A DNA stretch of 64,000 nt from Myoxocephalus aenaeus (GCA_038501785.1 JBAMJR010000168.1:1784001-1848000), one strand, 5' to 3'. Positions 44,816 through 57,871 are shown, counted from the stretch's first letter. Translations and numbers: made by a program. The notes: generated by a model from the sequence alone, not told the origin.

Positions 44816-47434
44816 TAGTTATGTGAGGAAGAACTGGAGAAAAAAGCCAAATTTGCAAAGCAGAGATATTATGAGAATGGACCAAGGGCCCTGAAGCTTC
44901 TGGGATGGAGGTTAAGGAAACAACAAGCAGACAGCTCCATATATGAAATTAGGGACCCTAGAACAAAAAAAATATGCCATAAATTAGAGGATATTGAACA
45001 TATTTTTGAAAACTATTATAGAGACTTATATAAGGAACCAAATACAACTAACCCACAGGAAATAAATTCATTTCTGGAGTCATTAGACCTACCGTCTATA
45101 GGTGAAGAACAGAATAAAGCCTTGATGGAAGAGATTGCATTGGAGGAAATAGGGAAACCAATTTCTAGATTAAAAACTAATAAAGCGCCGGGTACGGACG
45201 GCTTCCCAGCCGACGGTACAAGGCCTTTAAGGATCAAATAGTGCCTATGCTTTTTGACTGCTTTAACTATACACTTAAAAAAAAGGCGAACCACCTGGAA
45301 GGAGGCAATCATTTCGGTTATTCCTAAAGAGGGAAAGGACAGAAAAGAGTGTAGCTCGTATAGGCCAATCTCTGTACTCAATATAGACTACAAGTTGTAT
45401 GCGTCAATATTAGAGCATATAATAGTAGAACTAGTGGATCCAGACCAAACTGGTTTCGTACGTGAAAGACAGACACAAGATAATATTAGACGGGTTCTAC
45501 ACGTCATCGATCATGTGATTAAGGGGAATATTGGAGCCACAGTGATTAGGTTAGATGCGGAAAAGGCTTTCGATTCGGTTCGCTGGAAATACCTTTACTT
45601 GGCATTGAGAAGATTTGGATTTAAGGATGATTTTATTAGTTTTATCAGAAATCTATACTCCTCACCAAACGCCAGAATAAAGATTAATGGACACCTCTCC
45701 CAGGTTGTCAACTTGGAGAGAGGCTGCCGCCAAGGCTGCCCCCTCAGCCCTGCCCTCTTTGCTTTATTTATAGAGCCCCTGGCACAGTTAATCAGGGATG
45801 ATGAGGTGATAAAAGGAGTCTTGGTTAGAGGGTTAGAGCAGAAGATTTGTCTATATGCAGATGATGTCTTGCTCTTTATTACGACACCAGAGGTCAGCAT
45901 TCCTAGACTGATGTCCTCGCTAAAAGATTATGGAACCTACTCTGGATATAAATTAAACGTGCAAAAAACACAAACTCTAAGTTATAACTACACCCCTCAG
46001 AAAGACATGCTAAATAGATTTCATTTCAAATGGACCTCAGACATTAAATATCTAGGAATTCAAATACCTAAAGACATTTCCAAAATATATGATAGCAATT
46101 ATGGCCCCAAAAGTAGAAACATCAAGGCAGATATTGACAGGTCGTCCCAACTTCCCTTAGATATGCATAATAGAATAGAAACGATAAAAATGAATGTACC
46201 CCCGACTCCTGTATCTTTTTCAATCCTTACCAGTTGTAGTACCACTGCAACAATTTAATGAATGGGATAAGTGGATATCTAGATTCATATGGGGGGGTAG
46301 AAGACCAAGAATTCAATTCAAAACACTGCAACTTTCTAAAGAAAAAGGGGGTAGATCATTACCATGTTTAACAGACTACTACAAGGCAGCACAATTAAGC
46401 CCATTAGCATGTTGCTGTAACCCAATGTATATAGCAAAATGGAAAGATTTGGAAACTTCACAGCTAGAAATACCGTTACAATCCATATTAGGTAGCAAAA
46501 TCTTGTATGAGCAGCATGTTAAAAGTTTAAATCAATGGACTAAAGTTCCTCTTAGAATCTGGTATGTAGGAATGTAGATCACCACTATTTGAAAGACGGT
46601 CTAGACTGTTGAGATGGGTCGCTTTTGATCCGGACTTTAAGCCGGCAAGGATTGAAGGATTTTTTTTTAGGTACTTACAAACCAGGACCTACTTTAATAA
46701 GGAGATTAAAACAAAGGAGAATTGTGATGCCAACCTAATTGATATATTTATTGACATATATAAAACTATGGACAACAGGAAACTTATTTCAAAATTATAC
46801 TCAAGTATTCAATCCAGTAGAAAACACTCAACAGATAAGGTTAGATTAAAATGGGAGAAAGAATCTGGACATTTCATTTCAGAGGAGGACTGGTCAAATA
46901 TGTGCTCTGTGCAGTCCACTTCCACCGGCTCGGGTCTCTGGAGGGAATTCTGTTGGCGGAATCTGATTAGATATTTCATAACCCCCAAATTAAAATGTAT
47001 ACAAAACAGGTGATGTAGGAAGGAATCTATGTTGGAGGAAATGTGGAGAACAGCTGGCAGATCATTTCCATATATTGTGGAGCTGCCCAGCCATTCAGCC
47101 ATACTGGCAGGTGGTAATGCAAACTGTATTTGGAGATGGACTTGACGGTTCCTTTTCCACAGTTTATTTGGGCAATATCGCAGATCACCTATTGGTGCAA
47201 GACAAATATTTGCTAAAGATATTACTAGCAGCCAGCAAAAAAGCTGTAACACGAAAATGGCTGCAGGCCGAGCCTCCAACAGAGACTGACTGGACAGATA
47301 TTGTAACTGATGTTCAAAATATGGAGAGAATGACTTTCTCGCTGAATCTACGGTTTGATAAATTCTTGAAGTATTGGGAAAAATGGATTGTGTTTGTGAC
47401 CTCACAGGATCATCACAGATTTGTTATTGGGTGA
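44816..47434 (+). pseudogene. L1 ORF2 (RT and C-terminus; endonuclease missing)
   Basis: Begins mid-protein after the T-run: FAKQRYYENGPRALKLLGW, IYEIRDPRTKKICHKLEDIE, SRLKTNKAPGTDGFPA. A frame break near 45215 leads to the long frame 45254-46258: [35 protein letters not shown] (first D), [20 protein letters not shown] and [11 protein letters not shown] (catalytic D-D). Further frames (46194-46577, 46609-47013, 47075-47434) give the C-terminal domain with WRKCGEQLADHFHILWSCPA-like zinc-knuckle text near 47040-47090. At least four breaks. The apurinic endonuclease is absent. Confidence 0.85.
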
Positions 47435-47572
47435 ATTTACATTTATTTCCATCAGCATAAATGTATAGGTGACCAACTTTTTGTTCCATGTATGTATTAT
47501 GTTTGTCTTATTGTATCTTTGCCTCTTTAAAAAATAAAGTATAAAAAATAAATAAAAAAAATCCCAGAACCA

Positions 47573-48305
<733 letters not shown>

Positions 48306-48736
48306 ACTTTTGTTATTGACCAAATACTTATTTTCCACCATAATTTGCAAATAAATTCTTTAAAAAAAAAAACTAAAAAAAACACACAATGTGATTTTTC
48401 TGGATTTTCTTTTCTCATTTTGTCTCTCATAGTTGAGGTATACCTATGATAAAAATTACAGGACTCTCATCTTTTTAAGTGGGAGAACTTGCACAATTGG
48501 TGGCTGACTAAATACTTTTTCCCCCCCCCACTGTACATGTTTTTATTGTTAGTCCATTTTTATTTACTTTTTTAATTAACAGCTCAGGGATGTTCAAGGT
48601 GCACTTTCTGAAGATGTTTTGCACTGTCAGTTCTGTTTTCGAATAAAGGGTTGGAAATTAATGCCTTTGTTTTATTATCCGATTCATCGAAGAAATTATC
48701 AACCGATTATTAAAATAATCGTTAGTTGCAGCCCTA

Positions 48737-50223
48737 GTTTTGTTTTCTATGCACCAAAGCAACAGAAGCAAGCAGATGAGACCAAGTTTACCACAACCAA
48801 ATGGATACCATCATTGAAGACTACTTTAGACATGGATTCACAAATCATGAAATTAGTCGTTTGGGAGGAATCACATGATATCAAACTAAGCCTCCGGACC
48901 CTAGAAAGAAAGCTACAAAAGAACCAACTTTGGCGGAGATGAAATAAGACAGACGAAGCTGAGGTAGCATCCTTCATTCACCAACAACTACAAACGTCTG
49001 GCAAACAGCATGGCTACAGATGGATGCACCAGAAATGTTGGATGGCCGGGATAATTGCAGACAGAGAAACTGTGCGTCAATTGATACGACCAATGGACGG
49101 GAATGGGGTAGATATGCGTGCCCACAATCGTTTGCGACGGCGTATGTGTGTCAGCCGTGGACCAAACTATGTATGGCATATTGATGGGTACGACAAATTA
49201 AAGCCTTATGGAATATGTGTCAGTGGTTGCATTGATGGCCTTGAGAAAAATCATATGGCTAGAAGCATACAAAACCAACAATAACCCTTGTATTATCGCT
49301 GGTTACTTCATTGATGCTGTGACAGATAACAATGGATGTCCGCAAAAAGTCAGGTTAGATCACGGTACTGGGAATACCCACCTTGCAATAATGCAAAAGT
49401 TTTTGCACACCAGTGAGGGTGAGAATGGCACTGAGTGTGTCACTTTAGGTCCAAGTACTGGCAATCAGAGGATTGAATGTTGGTGGTGCACTTTGAGAAG
49501 TGAATGCGTCCAGTTTTGGCTGGACCATTTCGACCAGCTGGAAGCAGATGGCTATTTTGTTGACAACTTCATTGACAAATCACTGATCCAGTTTTGCTTC
49601 CAAAATACCATACAGGTAAGTATTCTAAAATCCTGTTCATTACAGTATTAACACGGAGACCGAGGACGATTGTAAACACTTTTTGTCCAAGCTCTATAAC
49701 TCGCCAAATTCTTCTATTAGAGCTTTCACATTGTTACACAAAATATCCTTGTTTGTCACATGACTCGTAGGTCATCGCTTCTTGGTGACAGGGGTGATGT
49801 TAAAATCATCCCTTTGATGCAACCATCCCTGGTCTCCCCTAACTATAAAGAGATAAGGGCATAAAACACAAATTATTTTCTAAAAAAACCTTTTCACTTT
49901 GTCTGTCCATATAGGAGGAAATTGATGAAGTTGTAACTGCCTGGAATGACCATCGCATAAGAAGATCAAACAATCCTCGGGCTCCTAATGGTCGTCCCTC
50001 CATACTGTATGCGGTTCCCGACCTTTATGGGGCTCAGAATTTCTTGCAGCCAGCTGATCAAATGAAAATAGAAATATGCAGAGGACTGTTGTTTTAAAGA
50101 CTATCCTTGTGATGAGGATGTGTTTCACATATGTATGGAACTTATGGCTGAGCACAATCTGGCAATGTCTGATGATCTGTATGAAATTACGGACTTGTAT
50201 CTAAGACTGTCAAATGATTACTG
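48737..50223 (+). pseudogene. Integrase-like DDE protein (rva_4-type core), two or more exons
   Basis: Coding starts MDTIIEDYFRHGFTNHEISR (48804). After frame breaks near 48875 and 48940: LSLRTLERKLQKNQLWR (helix-turn-helix), HGYRWMHQKCWMAGIIADRE, GPNYVWHIDGYDKLKPYGIC (first D), a break near 49240, IIWLEAYKTNNNP, KVRLDHGTGN (second D) and GPSTGNQRIECWW (E; I count 38 residues between second D and E). A GTAAGT donor follows TIQ (49616) and the next exon from 49916 reads EEIDEVVTAWNDHRIRRSNN and GRPSILYAVPDLYGAQNFL. A last break near 50095 precedes DVFHICMELMAEHN, ending TGA 50221-50223. Similar multi-copy fish genes exist; I recognise the integrase core but not a named transposon family. Confidence 0.75.
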
Positions 50224-50536
50224 ATGGGCTGGGGGAATGAAATATATGGTATGAGAAACTGTCAGCTAGGCTGCTTTGATGTCAATATATCTATCAAGGT
50301 TTACTACAGTTTCAATGTATATCTATAGAATATATCAAAGTGAAATAAAAAAATACATAATGTATTAACACTTCCTGTATCTATTTCAAATTAAAAGCTC
50401 TCAAGCGTTTCTGTGAATGGAATCCAGTCACTTGTTAAAAATGCTTTTATCGCTCAAAGAAAAACTCGATGTTCAAAGATTGGACTGGCAGCAGCAGCGC
50501 ACAGAAATGTGCCATGAGCTCTGGCAGTACCTGCCC
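50224..50536. other. 3' flank of the integrase gene
   Basis: AATAAA near 50343 could be its polyadenylation signal. Nothing else recognised. Confidence 0.4.
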
Positions 50537-50683
50537 TGTCACGTGGTGATTTAAGGAGAGGACCCAAAATTTATTCTCAAACAAAACTCAGGTCAGGCTT
50601 CAAAAACAGGCTGAGGAACGAACAAACAAAAACAGAAATCCAAAAAACAGGGCCAACACAGGACAGCTAACAGGAGACGCATG

Positions 50684-51966
50684 CAGTGGTGTATAGTAAC
50701 GAAGTAGAAATACTTCGTTACTGCACTTAAGTAGTTTTTGGGGATATCTGTACTTTACTATTTATATTTCTGTTTACTTCACTACATTTTGCAAAGAAAA
50801 CTGATACTTTTACTCCAATACATTTCTCCTGAAACCTTCGTTACTCGCTACAAAATCAAATCTATCTTTAGAAAGAAAAAACACATCCGGGACTGTGGTG
50901 GAACACAGACTCCACCAAGCAGGTTTTGCAAATCACAATATTATGCATTAGCCCTCTACATCCTCTAGTCCATCACTCCCAAACCTTTATGCGTCACAGA
51001 CCGGTTACGTGAAGACAATATTTTCACGGACCGGGTTCGACCTCGGAGAGACGGAGACAACGACACCGTGTGTTCGTTATGTCCAGTCTACTGCTAACTA
51101 AACCTTTAGTCCAGTCTACTGACTCTACTCCTAACTAAACCTTTAGTCCAGTCTACTGCTTAACTTATAACCCGCTGCACAAAGACAGGATGTGGAAATG
51201 GAAGCAGGTTTTCGTGCTTTTTTGGCGATCTCAGGATACTCTGCCTTGGTTTTAATCCAGAACACCGGCAAAGTTAACAGACTTTTAAGTTTCATTTTTA
51301 GAGTAATGGAACCTCTTGACGTGTCAAGAGGTTCCGTCTGAGGTTACCACAGACGGATGTATGCGGTCTTTTTTCACAATAAAACATCTTTCCGGCCTTG
51401 ATTTTTTTTATTTTATTTTTATTTTTCATTCATTCCTTCGGTGCGGCCCGGTACCAAGGGACCCACGGCCTGGTACCAAGGGACCGGTATCGGGCGGAAT
51501 GAGCATACTTATAACCACACTGTTACAACTCCTTAGTGTCATATTGCTTTTTGGAGAATTATGATGATAAGTTCATAGTAGATGTAAAAGTATACTTAGG
51601 TACAATATATTATGTTGAACATAATATATATGGATGGATCCCAGCCAACCCAGTTATTGTATCAACACAACTCCTGGTCCTTGGTCACGGTGACCACAGC
51701 ACTTAAAAGAATAAACTTCATAATTCTCAAAATTCTGACCCTGCTTTTTTTTTTTATTAAAAGCATGTACATCTACTTTTACTTTCAATACTTAAGTACA
51801 TTTTATATCAGAAAAATACTTTTGATACTTAAGTACAGAAAATATCAGATACTTTAAGACTTTTAGTCAAGTAGTATTTTATTAGGTGACTTTTACTGGA
51901 GTAATTTTCCAGTAAGGTATCTTTACTTTACTCAAGTACGGCTTTTGGGTACTTTATACACCACTG
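50684..51966. mobile_element. Tol2-like hAT element with perfect 8-bp duplication
   Basis: Ends CAGTGGTGTATAGTAACGAA (50684) and ...TTTATACACCACTG (to 51966); gacgcatg on both sides (50676-50683, 51967-51974). Subterminal AAGTACTTAAGTA-type repeats are like those of Tol2-group elements. Inside, 50975-51500 looks like a second hAT (cccaaacctttatgcgtcacagaccggtt to ggcctggtaccaagggaccggtatcggg). No transposase. Confidence 0.9.
51308..51335. repeat. Perfect hairpin, 13-bp arms, 2-base loop
   Basis: Arms 51308-51320 and 51323-51335, loop gt. Within nested hAT DNA. Confidence 0.95.
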
Positions 51967-52312
51967 GACGCATGCAGGGACAAACAGTACAATCCGACAA
52001 GGGGACAGGAGACAAACAGGGTTTAAATACAAGAGGAAGGTAACGAGGCACAGGTGGAAAACAATGAGGGCAGCACAGGTGAAGGGAATACACAATCAGG
52101 GAACAGAGCAGACAGACAATCACAGGGGTAGGAAGTGCAGGAACACAGAGGACACACAAGACAAGGACTTCACAATAAAACAGGAACCCAGAAAAACCCA
52201 AACCGTGACATGCCCTCTGTGAACAACTAATATTCTCTTCACCCTCTGACTGGATTATATGGTTTGAGGTGAAACAGGCAGTGTATCATCCAAATTCTGT
52301 TACTCATTTTCA

Positions 52313-53130
52313 GAAAAGTCTCCTACAAAAACAACGTTGCTGCTCTCAAAAACATCCTCACTCCCACCCTTTGTGGAATACAGTGCAAAGTCAAAATTGT
52401 CATCGCTTGTAGTGCTTCCAAGGAATATCTCTTCAGGGTGGACCGTTTCAAATGTAGCAGATGGCGGTGGTGTAGCAACACTGAGAGAAGAAGTTAAAGA
52501 CGGATTCTGAGAGCTCCCCTGTCTCTCCAAAGATGGAGCTAAACCTGTGCTGGGACTGTGTGGACTGTCCATTGTTTTCTTGTGTGGTCAAATAAAACCT
52601 AAGAAGAGAGCTTTGTGTCAGTGTACAATTGTCCAACTGTAATTACATTGTCAACAGTCACCTCTTGATAATCTTTGAGATCTAACTCAAAATCTGTTAA
52701 GGACCCCAGACTATTTATATTTTCTGATCAAGGCCAATTGTTTCTTGAATCAAATCCCTTTTCTGAGCATCCTTTGAAACATTGATTTCTCTTGCTCCAC
52801 CTCCTTGTCTGGCTCTCACTTGCTTGAAAACCTCTTTTTCATTATCATAATGCATCCATCCCATTTCTATTTTTCTCATTGTCTTCAGAGCATTTCTTTT
52901 CTGAGCTGGATGTGAGCGCTCCCCTTGGTCCGTGCTGCTGCCTCCTTCATCAAACGGTTTTCTTTTGGCCAATTTTTGTTTCAGGCGCTCAAAAAGCTTT
53001 GATTTCCGAGTGTTGCTGTTTTCCTTCCGCTGACAAAATCCTAACTGCTAGGCGATCACCATATGATGGCAAATACGTCTTTAATTCTTCATCTGTCATC
53101 AGCTGTATGGTGCTTGCATCTAAACATGGA
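52313..53130 (-). pseudogene. Small partner gene convergent with the integrase
   Basis: Minus strand, three frames. First MTDEELKTYLPSYGDRLAVR (53100-53045), which resembles the end of a SAM-like domain. Then AKRKPFDEGGSSTDQGERSH, KTMRKIEMGWMHYDNEKEVF and QVRARQGGGAREINVSKDAQ followed by KRDLIQ, which looks like a beta-grasp (ubiquitin/PB1-like) fold with a conserved G-G-G-x-R turn. After a stop and frame change: DFELDLKDYQEVTVDNVITV and GQLYTDTKLSSLRFYL, then a serine/proline tail ending GDFSENE (52313). It faces the integrase gene across the solo LTR. In fish, proteins of this look accompany such integrases as far as I remember; the role is unknown. Confidence 0.55.
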
Positions 53131-53535
53131 AACGTTGTTTAAAAAGAGCAATCCTGATAAGATAACCTAATAATTTTTGATAATATTTTGTTCATTCATT
53201 TAGAAGCAATACAGAGTGTCTATGAAAAGTACAGTTGTTTGACTCAAATACTCAAATAGTTTTTGCAGTTAAATACCTTCTCATGCTCCAGGGTCTGTAT
53301 TGTTTCCTCAGGAACATGTCTGTCTCAAGAAGTCACTTAGAGTATCCATCCTGTGAGCATGTATTACAAGGAAAGTTATTGGAGGATATCAGCAGACATA
53401 CATCCATACCTGCAAAACTCATAAAAATGTGACACGGGGGAGGGGCAGTTTGATTTTAAGTGTGAAGAGAGGGCCTGTGAGCCCTTTTTAATGTAATTTA
53501 TCTCCTTGGAGCAGAGGCTGCTTTTAGCATACCCT
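53131..53535. other. No gene recognised
   Basis: May contain the first exon of the small partner gene on the minus strand, but no clear coding or splice signal was seen. Confidence 0.4.
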
Positions 53536-54690
53536 GCTAAACATGAGTAGCGTCTGATGAACGGGGAAAGAGCGCGGTGAGCAGAGGCGAGCAGCCGAAA
53601 CAGCCGAGTCCATGGGTCAGACAAGCAGGCGGGTGCGCTCAGAGGCGAGGCCGGGAGCGCACACCAGACAGCCGGGACCACACAGCTGATCAGAGGACAG
53701 TAAAAGATATTACGAACCGCAAATCTGCAGCGTGTTGCCTTTGTGCCGCCCGAGACTCACGGGAGTAACGCAGATACGTTACACGCTGAAATCAAAACAG
53801 AGTTGCGTTTCACTAGGGTGACCAGATTTGAGTTTGTGAAAAAGAGGACACTTTGTCGCGGGGGGGGAGAGAGAGCGCATATGAATATACGTGAACTTAC
53901 ATTTACGTTTCGGCATGGCTGCAGACGTCATGTGCTGTTGTAAACAATGCAACTAGTGAAGGTGGCAAGGTACTCAGTGTTGCCAGATTGGAAATGGCGA
54001 AGTATCATACCAAAAGCTCAAAATGGTCGTATTTGGAGGATAATTATCGTGCATCTGGCAACACTGAGATCGGTCGACCAATGACAGTTCTCTCTACAGT
54101 CAGAGCTCGCGCAAGAAGGTGGAACGTAAGTCGTAAGGGAAATACCATTTCCAAAACTTGTAAGGGCGTAATAACTAATATCCAACGAGGCAAAATCCCG
54201 GACGTTTTTGGAATCCCTGCCGGACGCATTTTTTAGGTCTCGAAAAGAGGACATGTCCGGGAAAAAGAGGACGTCTGGTCACCCTAGTTTCACGTTTACC
54301 TGCGTCAGGTACCGGAGGCAGAGAGGAGGGGCTGCCGTCTCAGCCGGTAGCTGAGTTTACAATAAATTGCCGTTTTTTAAGATAGCCTATGTGAACAGGT
54401 AGGCCACATACAGACAGCTTTAGCTTATTTTACAACTATTTGCTGCTAGCTTAACCAGCGTGCTGTGGTTATGTACAATTTACCGAGACACGGCGGTCAA
54501 AATAGCAGAAAATAGCGCTACTCTACATGTTGTTGTGCGGCCGTTCACCTCCTCATCTGCTTTTACCTGCGAAGGTTTTATTACAGGGACAGTAACAAGG
54601 GACAGTAACAAGAAGTCCCACCCCCAGTCAGTATCTAAATCGAAATTATGAGATAGTATCTCATAATTATGACTTACGGGATCTTCATTT
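53536..54690 (+). repeat. Inverted duplication block B, with Gypsy solo LTR and a MITE
   Basis: Reverse copy of 41905-42590. Order: LTR 3' part (53536-53784), cgctgaaatcaaaacagag, the TAGGGTGACC MITE (53814-54286), then ccgtctcagccggtagctga to the palindromic run ctcataattatgac near 54660-54674. Apart from the MITE and small indels the two blocks look better than 90% alike by eye. Confidence 0.85.
53814..54286. mobile_element. TAGGGTGACCAGA MITE with 7-bp target duplication
   Basis: Ends TAGGGTGACCAGA and TCTGGTCACCCTA. GTTTCAC lies on both sides (53807-53813, 54287-54293). Block A (near 42345-42375) shows the empty site with one GTTTCAC-like word (reverse strand), so the insertion is proved by comparison. 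Inner sequence is shared with 59455-62375. No coding region. Superfamily not assigned. Confidence 0.9.
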
Positions 54691-55799
54691 TTTCAGTGGC
54701 GGAAACGGGTTTCCATAGCTTTCAGTTCTGCTGAAGAGGACCAGTTTATCGAGATCCGACTACCCGGAGGCTGAGGTTTAGAGCTCAAACACTGAGCGAT
54801 ACAATATCGCATTTCACTGGAATTTCACCTTGCAAAATTTCGGGTGACAAATACAACAATCAGCAAAAGCAAGTATTATTTTACATATGTTAGCACCGGG
54901 ACCAACCCGACAACTGCTCCCAGACCATAAGGTTAACGTTAGCCGGTGACACAGAGTAGCATATCGCCTAGCTTTTTAACAGAGCCCAACATGAGCACTG
55001 ATGTAGAAGAGTATTTTTAAAACAACACCGCCATTTGTGTAGGCGTTAGGTTGTCGAGGTAGCTGACCCAATAGAAGTACAAATATTAATCATTATTACA
55101 TTGTCCTTATGACATTAAAGGACAAGAAGAAACGTGATAAGTTTGGCCAAGAAAATGCAACACACACACACACACACCACCATTCCTGTCTGGCTTTAGA
55201 CCTTTCTACAGTACAGATGTCTGCAAAGACGTGTCTAAAGTAAGTCTTTGTTACAACTGAACTACAAATGCATCAATGAAATCTTGTGTGTAACGAAATG
55301 TCACGATGAAACAGACAATTATTGTTGAGGTGATTGCAATAGGCTTGTTGGACTCTGTTGCAAGTTACCGAAGAGTTCAACCAAACTAATTTTCCAATTT
55401 AAAAGGAAAATATAGTCCACACACTAATGGGTGAGGCCACGATGACTACGTCCACTTCTTACGTACAGTCTATGGTTTTAACCAAATATTCACAGCTACA
55501 AACTCTGAATACGTTAGTGTCATTCACTACCAAGCCCGTTTATAACCCATAACAATGTCTTCACTTCACCAGTCCTTCCTACGCTCCGAGCGTAAACGAT
55601 GGCAATGGCTTGGGCTGTTCTATAATCCTTAGTCGTCCTAGACTTAAATTATAGATAGCCAGTTTATTGCAGCCCAACTCCTTTCTTTACAAGCATCTTG
55701 GTGGACTCACCTTACTGCTGGGACTTCCTCACTTCAGAACATCCTCAATCTGAAATACACGAAAGAGAAAAAAACATTTTTTAAATGTTATGCGATATG
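54691..55799. other. No gene recognised
   Basis: A (CA)n tract at 55150-55176. Words such as ggttaacgttagccgg are typical of fish repeats, but no ends or coding signal were found over this 1.1 kb. Confidence 0.5.
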
Positions 55800-56139
55800 T
55801 TCAGTTTTAATTCCTTTTTTGGGTAGTTTTTACCCGTCTTTTGATTGTCTTCCCTGCTCTGATGAGTTTCACCTGTCCCTCATTAGTCCTGTACTCACCC
55901 ACCTCTTGCTCACCTGTTCTTCTCCTCGTTAGTCAGTCACTATTTATACCACCTCAGAGCTTTTAGTTCTTGGTTCGTCGTTGCTGTTTCGAACTGTTGG
56001 TACCTGCTAGGCGATTTAGCTGTTCATCAGTTATCTACCTGATATGAGAGTCACTGCCTCTCAGCCTTAAATCACTGAACTGCACCAGTCTGACTGTGCT
56101 TACCTACATGTGGGTCTTTCCCAAACTAAACCGTGACAC
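55800..56139 (+). repeat. Degraded solo LTR, TGTCACG family
   Basis: Plus orientation; ends ...gggtctttcccaaactaaaccgtgaca at 56139 like other members. Internal phrases tttcacctgtccctcattag and tatttatacc fit an LTR with a TATA-like site. The start is not clean. Confidence 0.45.
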
Positions 56140-56374
56140 CAATATTCTAGCAATACTGGCTGCCTTTTCTGTCTTCATCATTAAGACCATCACAATGAAA
56201 TACTTGACACCTGAGGCCAAACAGTCAGCCTCTATGGTTTGTGCCAATTGTACATATTAAGGCTATATTTACGATGCCTAAATTTAAGTGGTGACTCAGA
56301 ATCACCTTTTTTGGTATTGTAGTTTACTCGTACAAGGAATTTGACATTTTTGCATCTCTCTTAATGTACTTATA

Positions 56375-56600
56375 CCAGTGGTTCTCAAACTTTTTCTGTC
56401 AGACCCCACTTTGGAAGAAAAATAAAACAATTTTAACAAAATGGTCCATGTTCATTGAAATTACAACATTCTGTGACTTGCAGTCACTTTAAAGTTAACC
56501 AGATTGCTACATCAGACAAACAAATAAAATGTGCAATCACTTTTGTTAGAACAATGCAAATAAAGTTATATCTGTTATCTTGATATTATAATTTTTTGCA
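56375..56600 (+). repeat. hAT (Charlie-type) end fragment
   Basis: CAGTGGTTCTCAAACTTTTT at 56375, closely similar to 1147-1330 (both continue with GCAATCACT, AACAATG and AATAAAGTT). Confidence 0.65.
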
Positions 56601-57046
56601 CAAAGTGCAACTTGCCATGGTCTGTGCACCATCTGTTCAGAAACCAAAGTGATCGGCCTGCTTGCGGGATTCACAAAGTTCTCTGAAAGAACTCCATTGG
56701 TGTATTGACTTGAGTCGGGTGTAATGTCTCCAAGTGTTTTTTTTTATTTGTTGGGTTTCATACTGTCCGCTGCCAGAGTTTATAGACATGAACACAAACG
56801 TGTCTCTCCGCATCTCCTACCGCATTCACTGCTTGCTGTTTTCTTTGTCTGGGATGCATCGCCTGCAGTTGCTTTCCTTTTCCCCTTCCAAACATGGTGG
56901 ACTGGTCCCAACGTTTGGGGTGATCAGCCATCAGTTTGTTCAGGGACCTCAATGCAGCATTCAAGTTGGGGCATGAGGAGGCAGGAGAGAAACTCTGAGC
57001 TCTGGTCTGTTAGCAGTCTATAGGTGCACCACTTTTATAGAAGAGA
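56601..57046. other. No gene recognised
   Basis: No convincing coding sequence or repeat end. Confidence 0.45.
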
Positions 57047-57289
57047 TCAACAATACAATACCTCATCTGCTGTTTTGCTCTTTAGTGGGTAGGAATCTGC
57101 ACAGTTGCTGAAATAATCCACCATAACACATTTGTACTCGTTGCCCCCATCTGTTACTGTGTGTTTACCCACCATGTCCATTCCAACCAGTCCATGAGGC
57201 TCCGTTAACAGTACATCACTTACTATTTGAAAGTCACATGTAGCTGCCCCAGCCCAGAGGATCAGCCACAGGCTCGTAGTTTCTCCCAA
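57047..57289 (-). pseudogene. Integrase core fragment (Gypsy/Ginger type)
   Basis: Minus-strand frame reads EPHGLVGMDMVGKHTVTDGG and NEYKCVMVDYFSNCADSYPL, then KSKTADEV. This is the beginning of a retroviral-type integrase core: D in GMDMVG is the first catalytic acid and VMVDYF the second strand. The rest is missing. It could come from a Gypsy element or a Ginger-type DNA transposon; too short to decide. Confidence 0.65.
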
Positions 57290-57871
57290 AACATTAGTCC
57301 ATCAGGACTGGGGACTCTATAGAGGGCTGCCTCCCGATGGCCTCATGCATCAGGGAAAACCATGGCCAGGTAGCTGCTGTGGCCTCCCCTCCATCTGTCC
57401 CCGTCCCCATTGGTAGATTTATCAGTGCGACGCAGACACACTAGAAGCACTGGAAATGGATGCATTATGTCGGTCACTAATGCTTTACATGGAAGTTAAC
57501 TGAGCTCATAAATAAAGATCTCGCCGTTTATGTTTGCTTTTGAGGTTGTCCCACTTTTTGGAGACCTGTGTGGAGGTGAGGTATCCTCCAGACCAGAGGT
57601 GGGCAAACTACGGCCCGCCGAGTATTAATATACGGCCCGCCGAGTATTATAATTATTATAACATTAAAAAAATATATTAAAAAAAAGTTATTAAAAAAAT
57701 ATATTAAATTTTTTATTTTTATTTTAAATAATTATAAATTATAGTAAAGACCGCTGTACCGCTTCTCCGTTCCCAAGTTCAGTTTCCCGAAGCACGATGA
57801 CCACAACAGACCAGCGTTGATGTTTCTTCATGCTTATTTATTGCACAGCGCTCTTTTAGGCTTTTCGTGTG

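Larger units (their letters stand above)
44007..47560 (+). mobile_element. Fish L1 LINE inserted in the Tc1, with target duplication and poly(A)
   Basis: A 5' untranslated leader (44007-44123), ORF1, a shortened ORF2 and an A-rich tail (47520-47560). The words AAAAATCCCAGAACC lie at both ends (43992-44006, 47557-47571), a target duplication that is also the expected continuous Tc1 sequence. The endonuclease part of ORF2 is deleted, so it was probably mobilised before this loss or in trans. Confidence 0.9.
50537..52210 (-). repeat. Solo LTR (TGTCACG family) with 5-bp target duplication, split by hAT
   Basis: TGTCACGTGG (50537) to CCGTGACA (52210), flanked by tgccc on both sides (50532-50536 and 52211-52215). 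Without the hAT it is about 383 bp. On the minus strand it has TATTTAAACCC near 52024 as a possible TATA region. No internal retroelement sequence: a product of LTR-LTR recombination. Confidence 0.9.

Noticed and set aside
54018..54254. Several overlapping 60-80 residue frames in the TAGGGTGACC element
   Set aside because: Both strands are open by chance; no motif, and the sister copy at 62100-62375 does not keep the frames.
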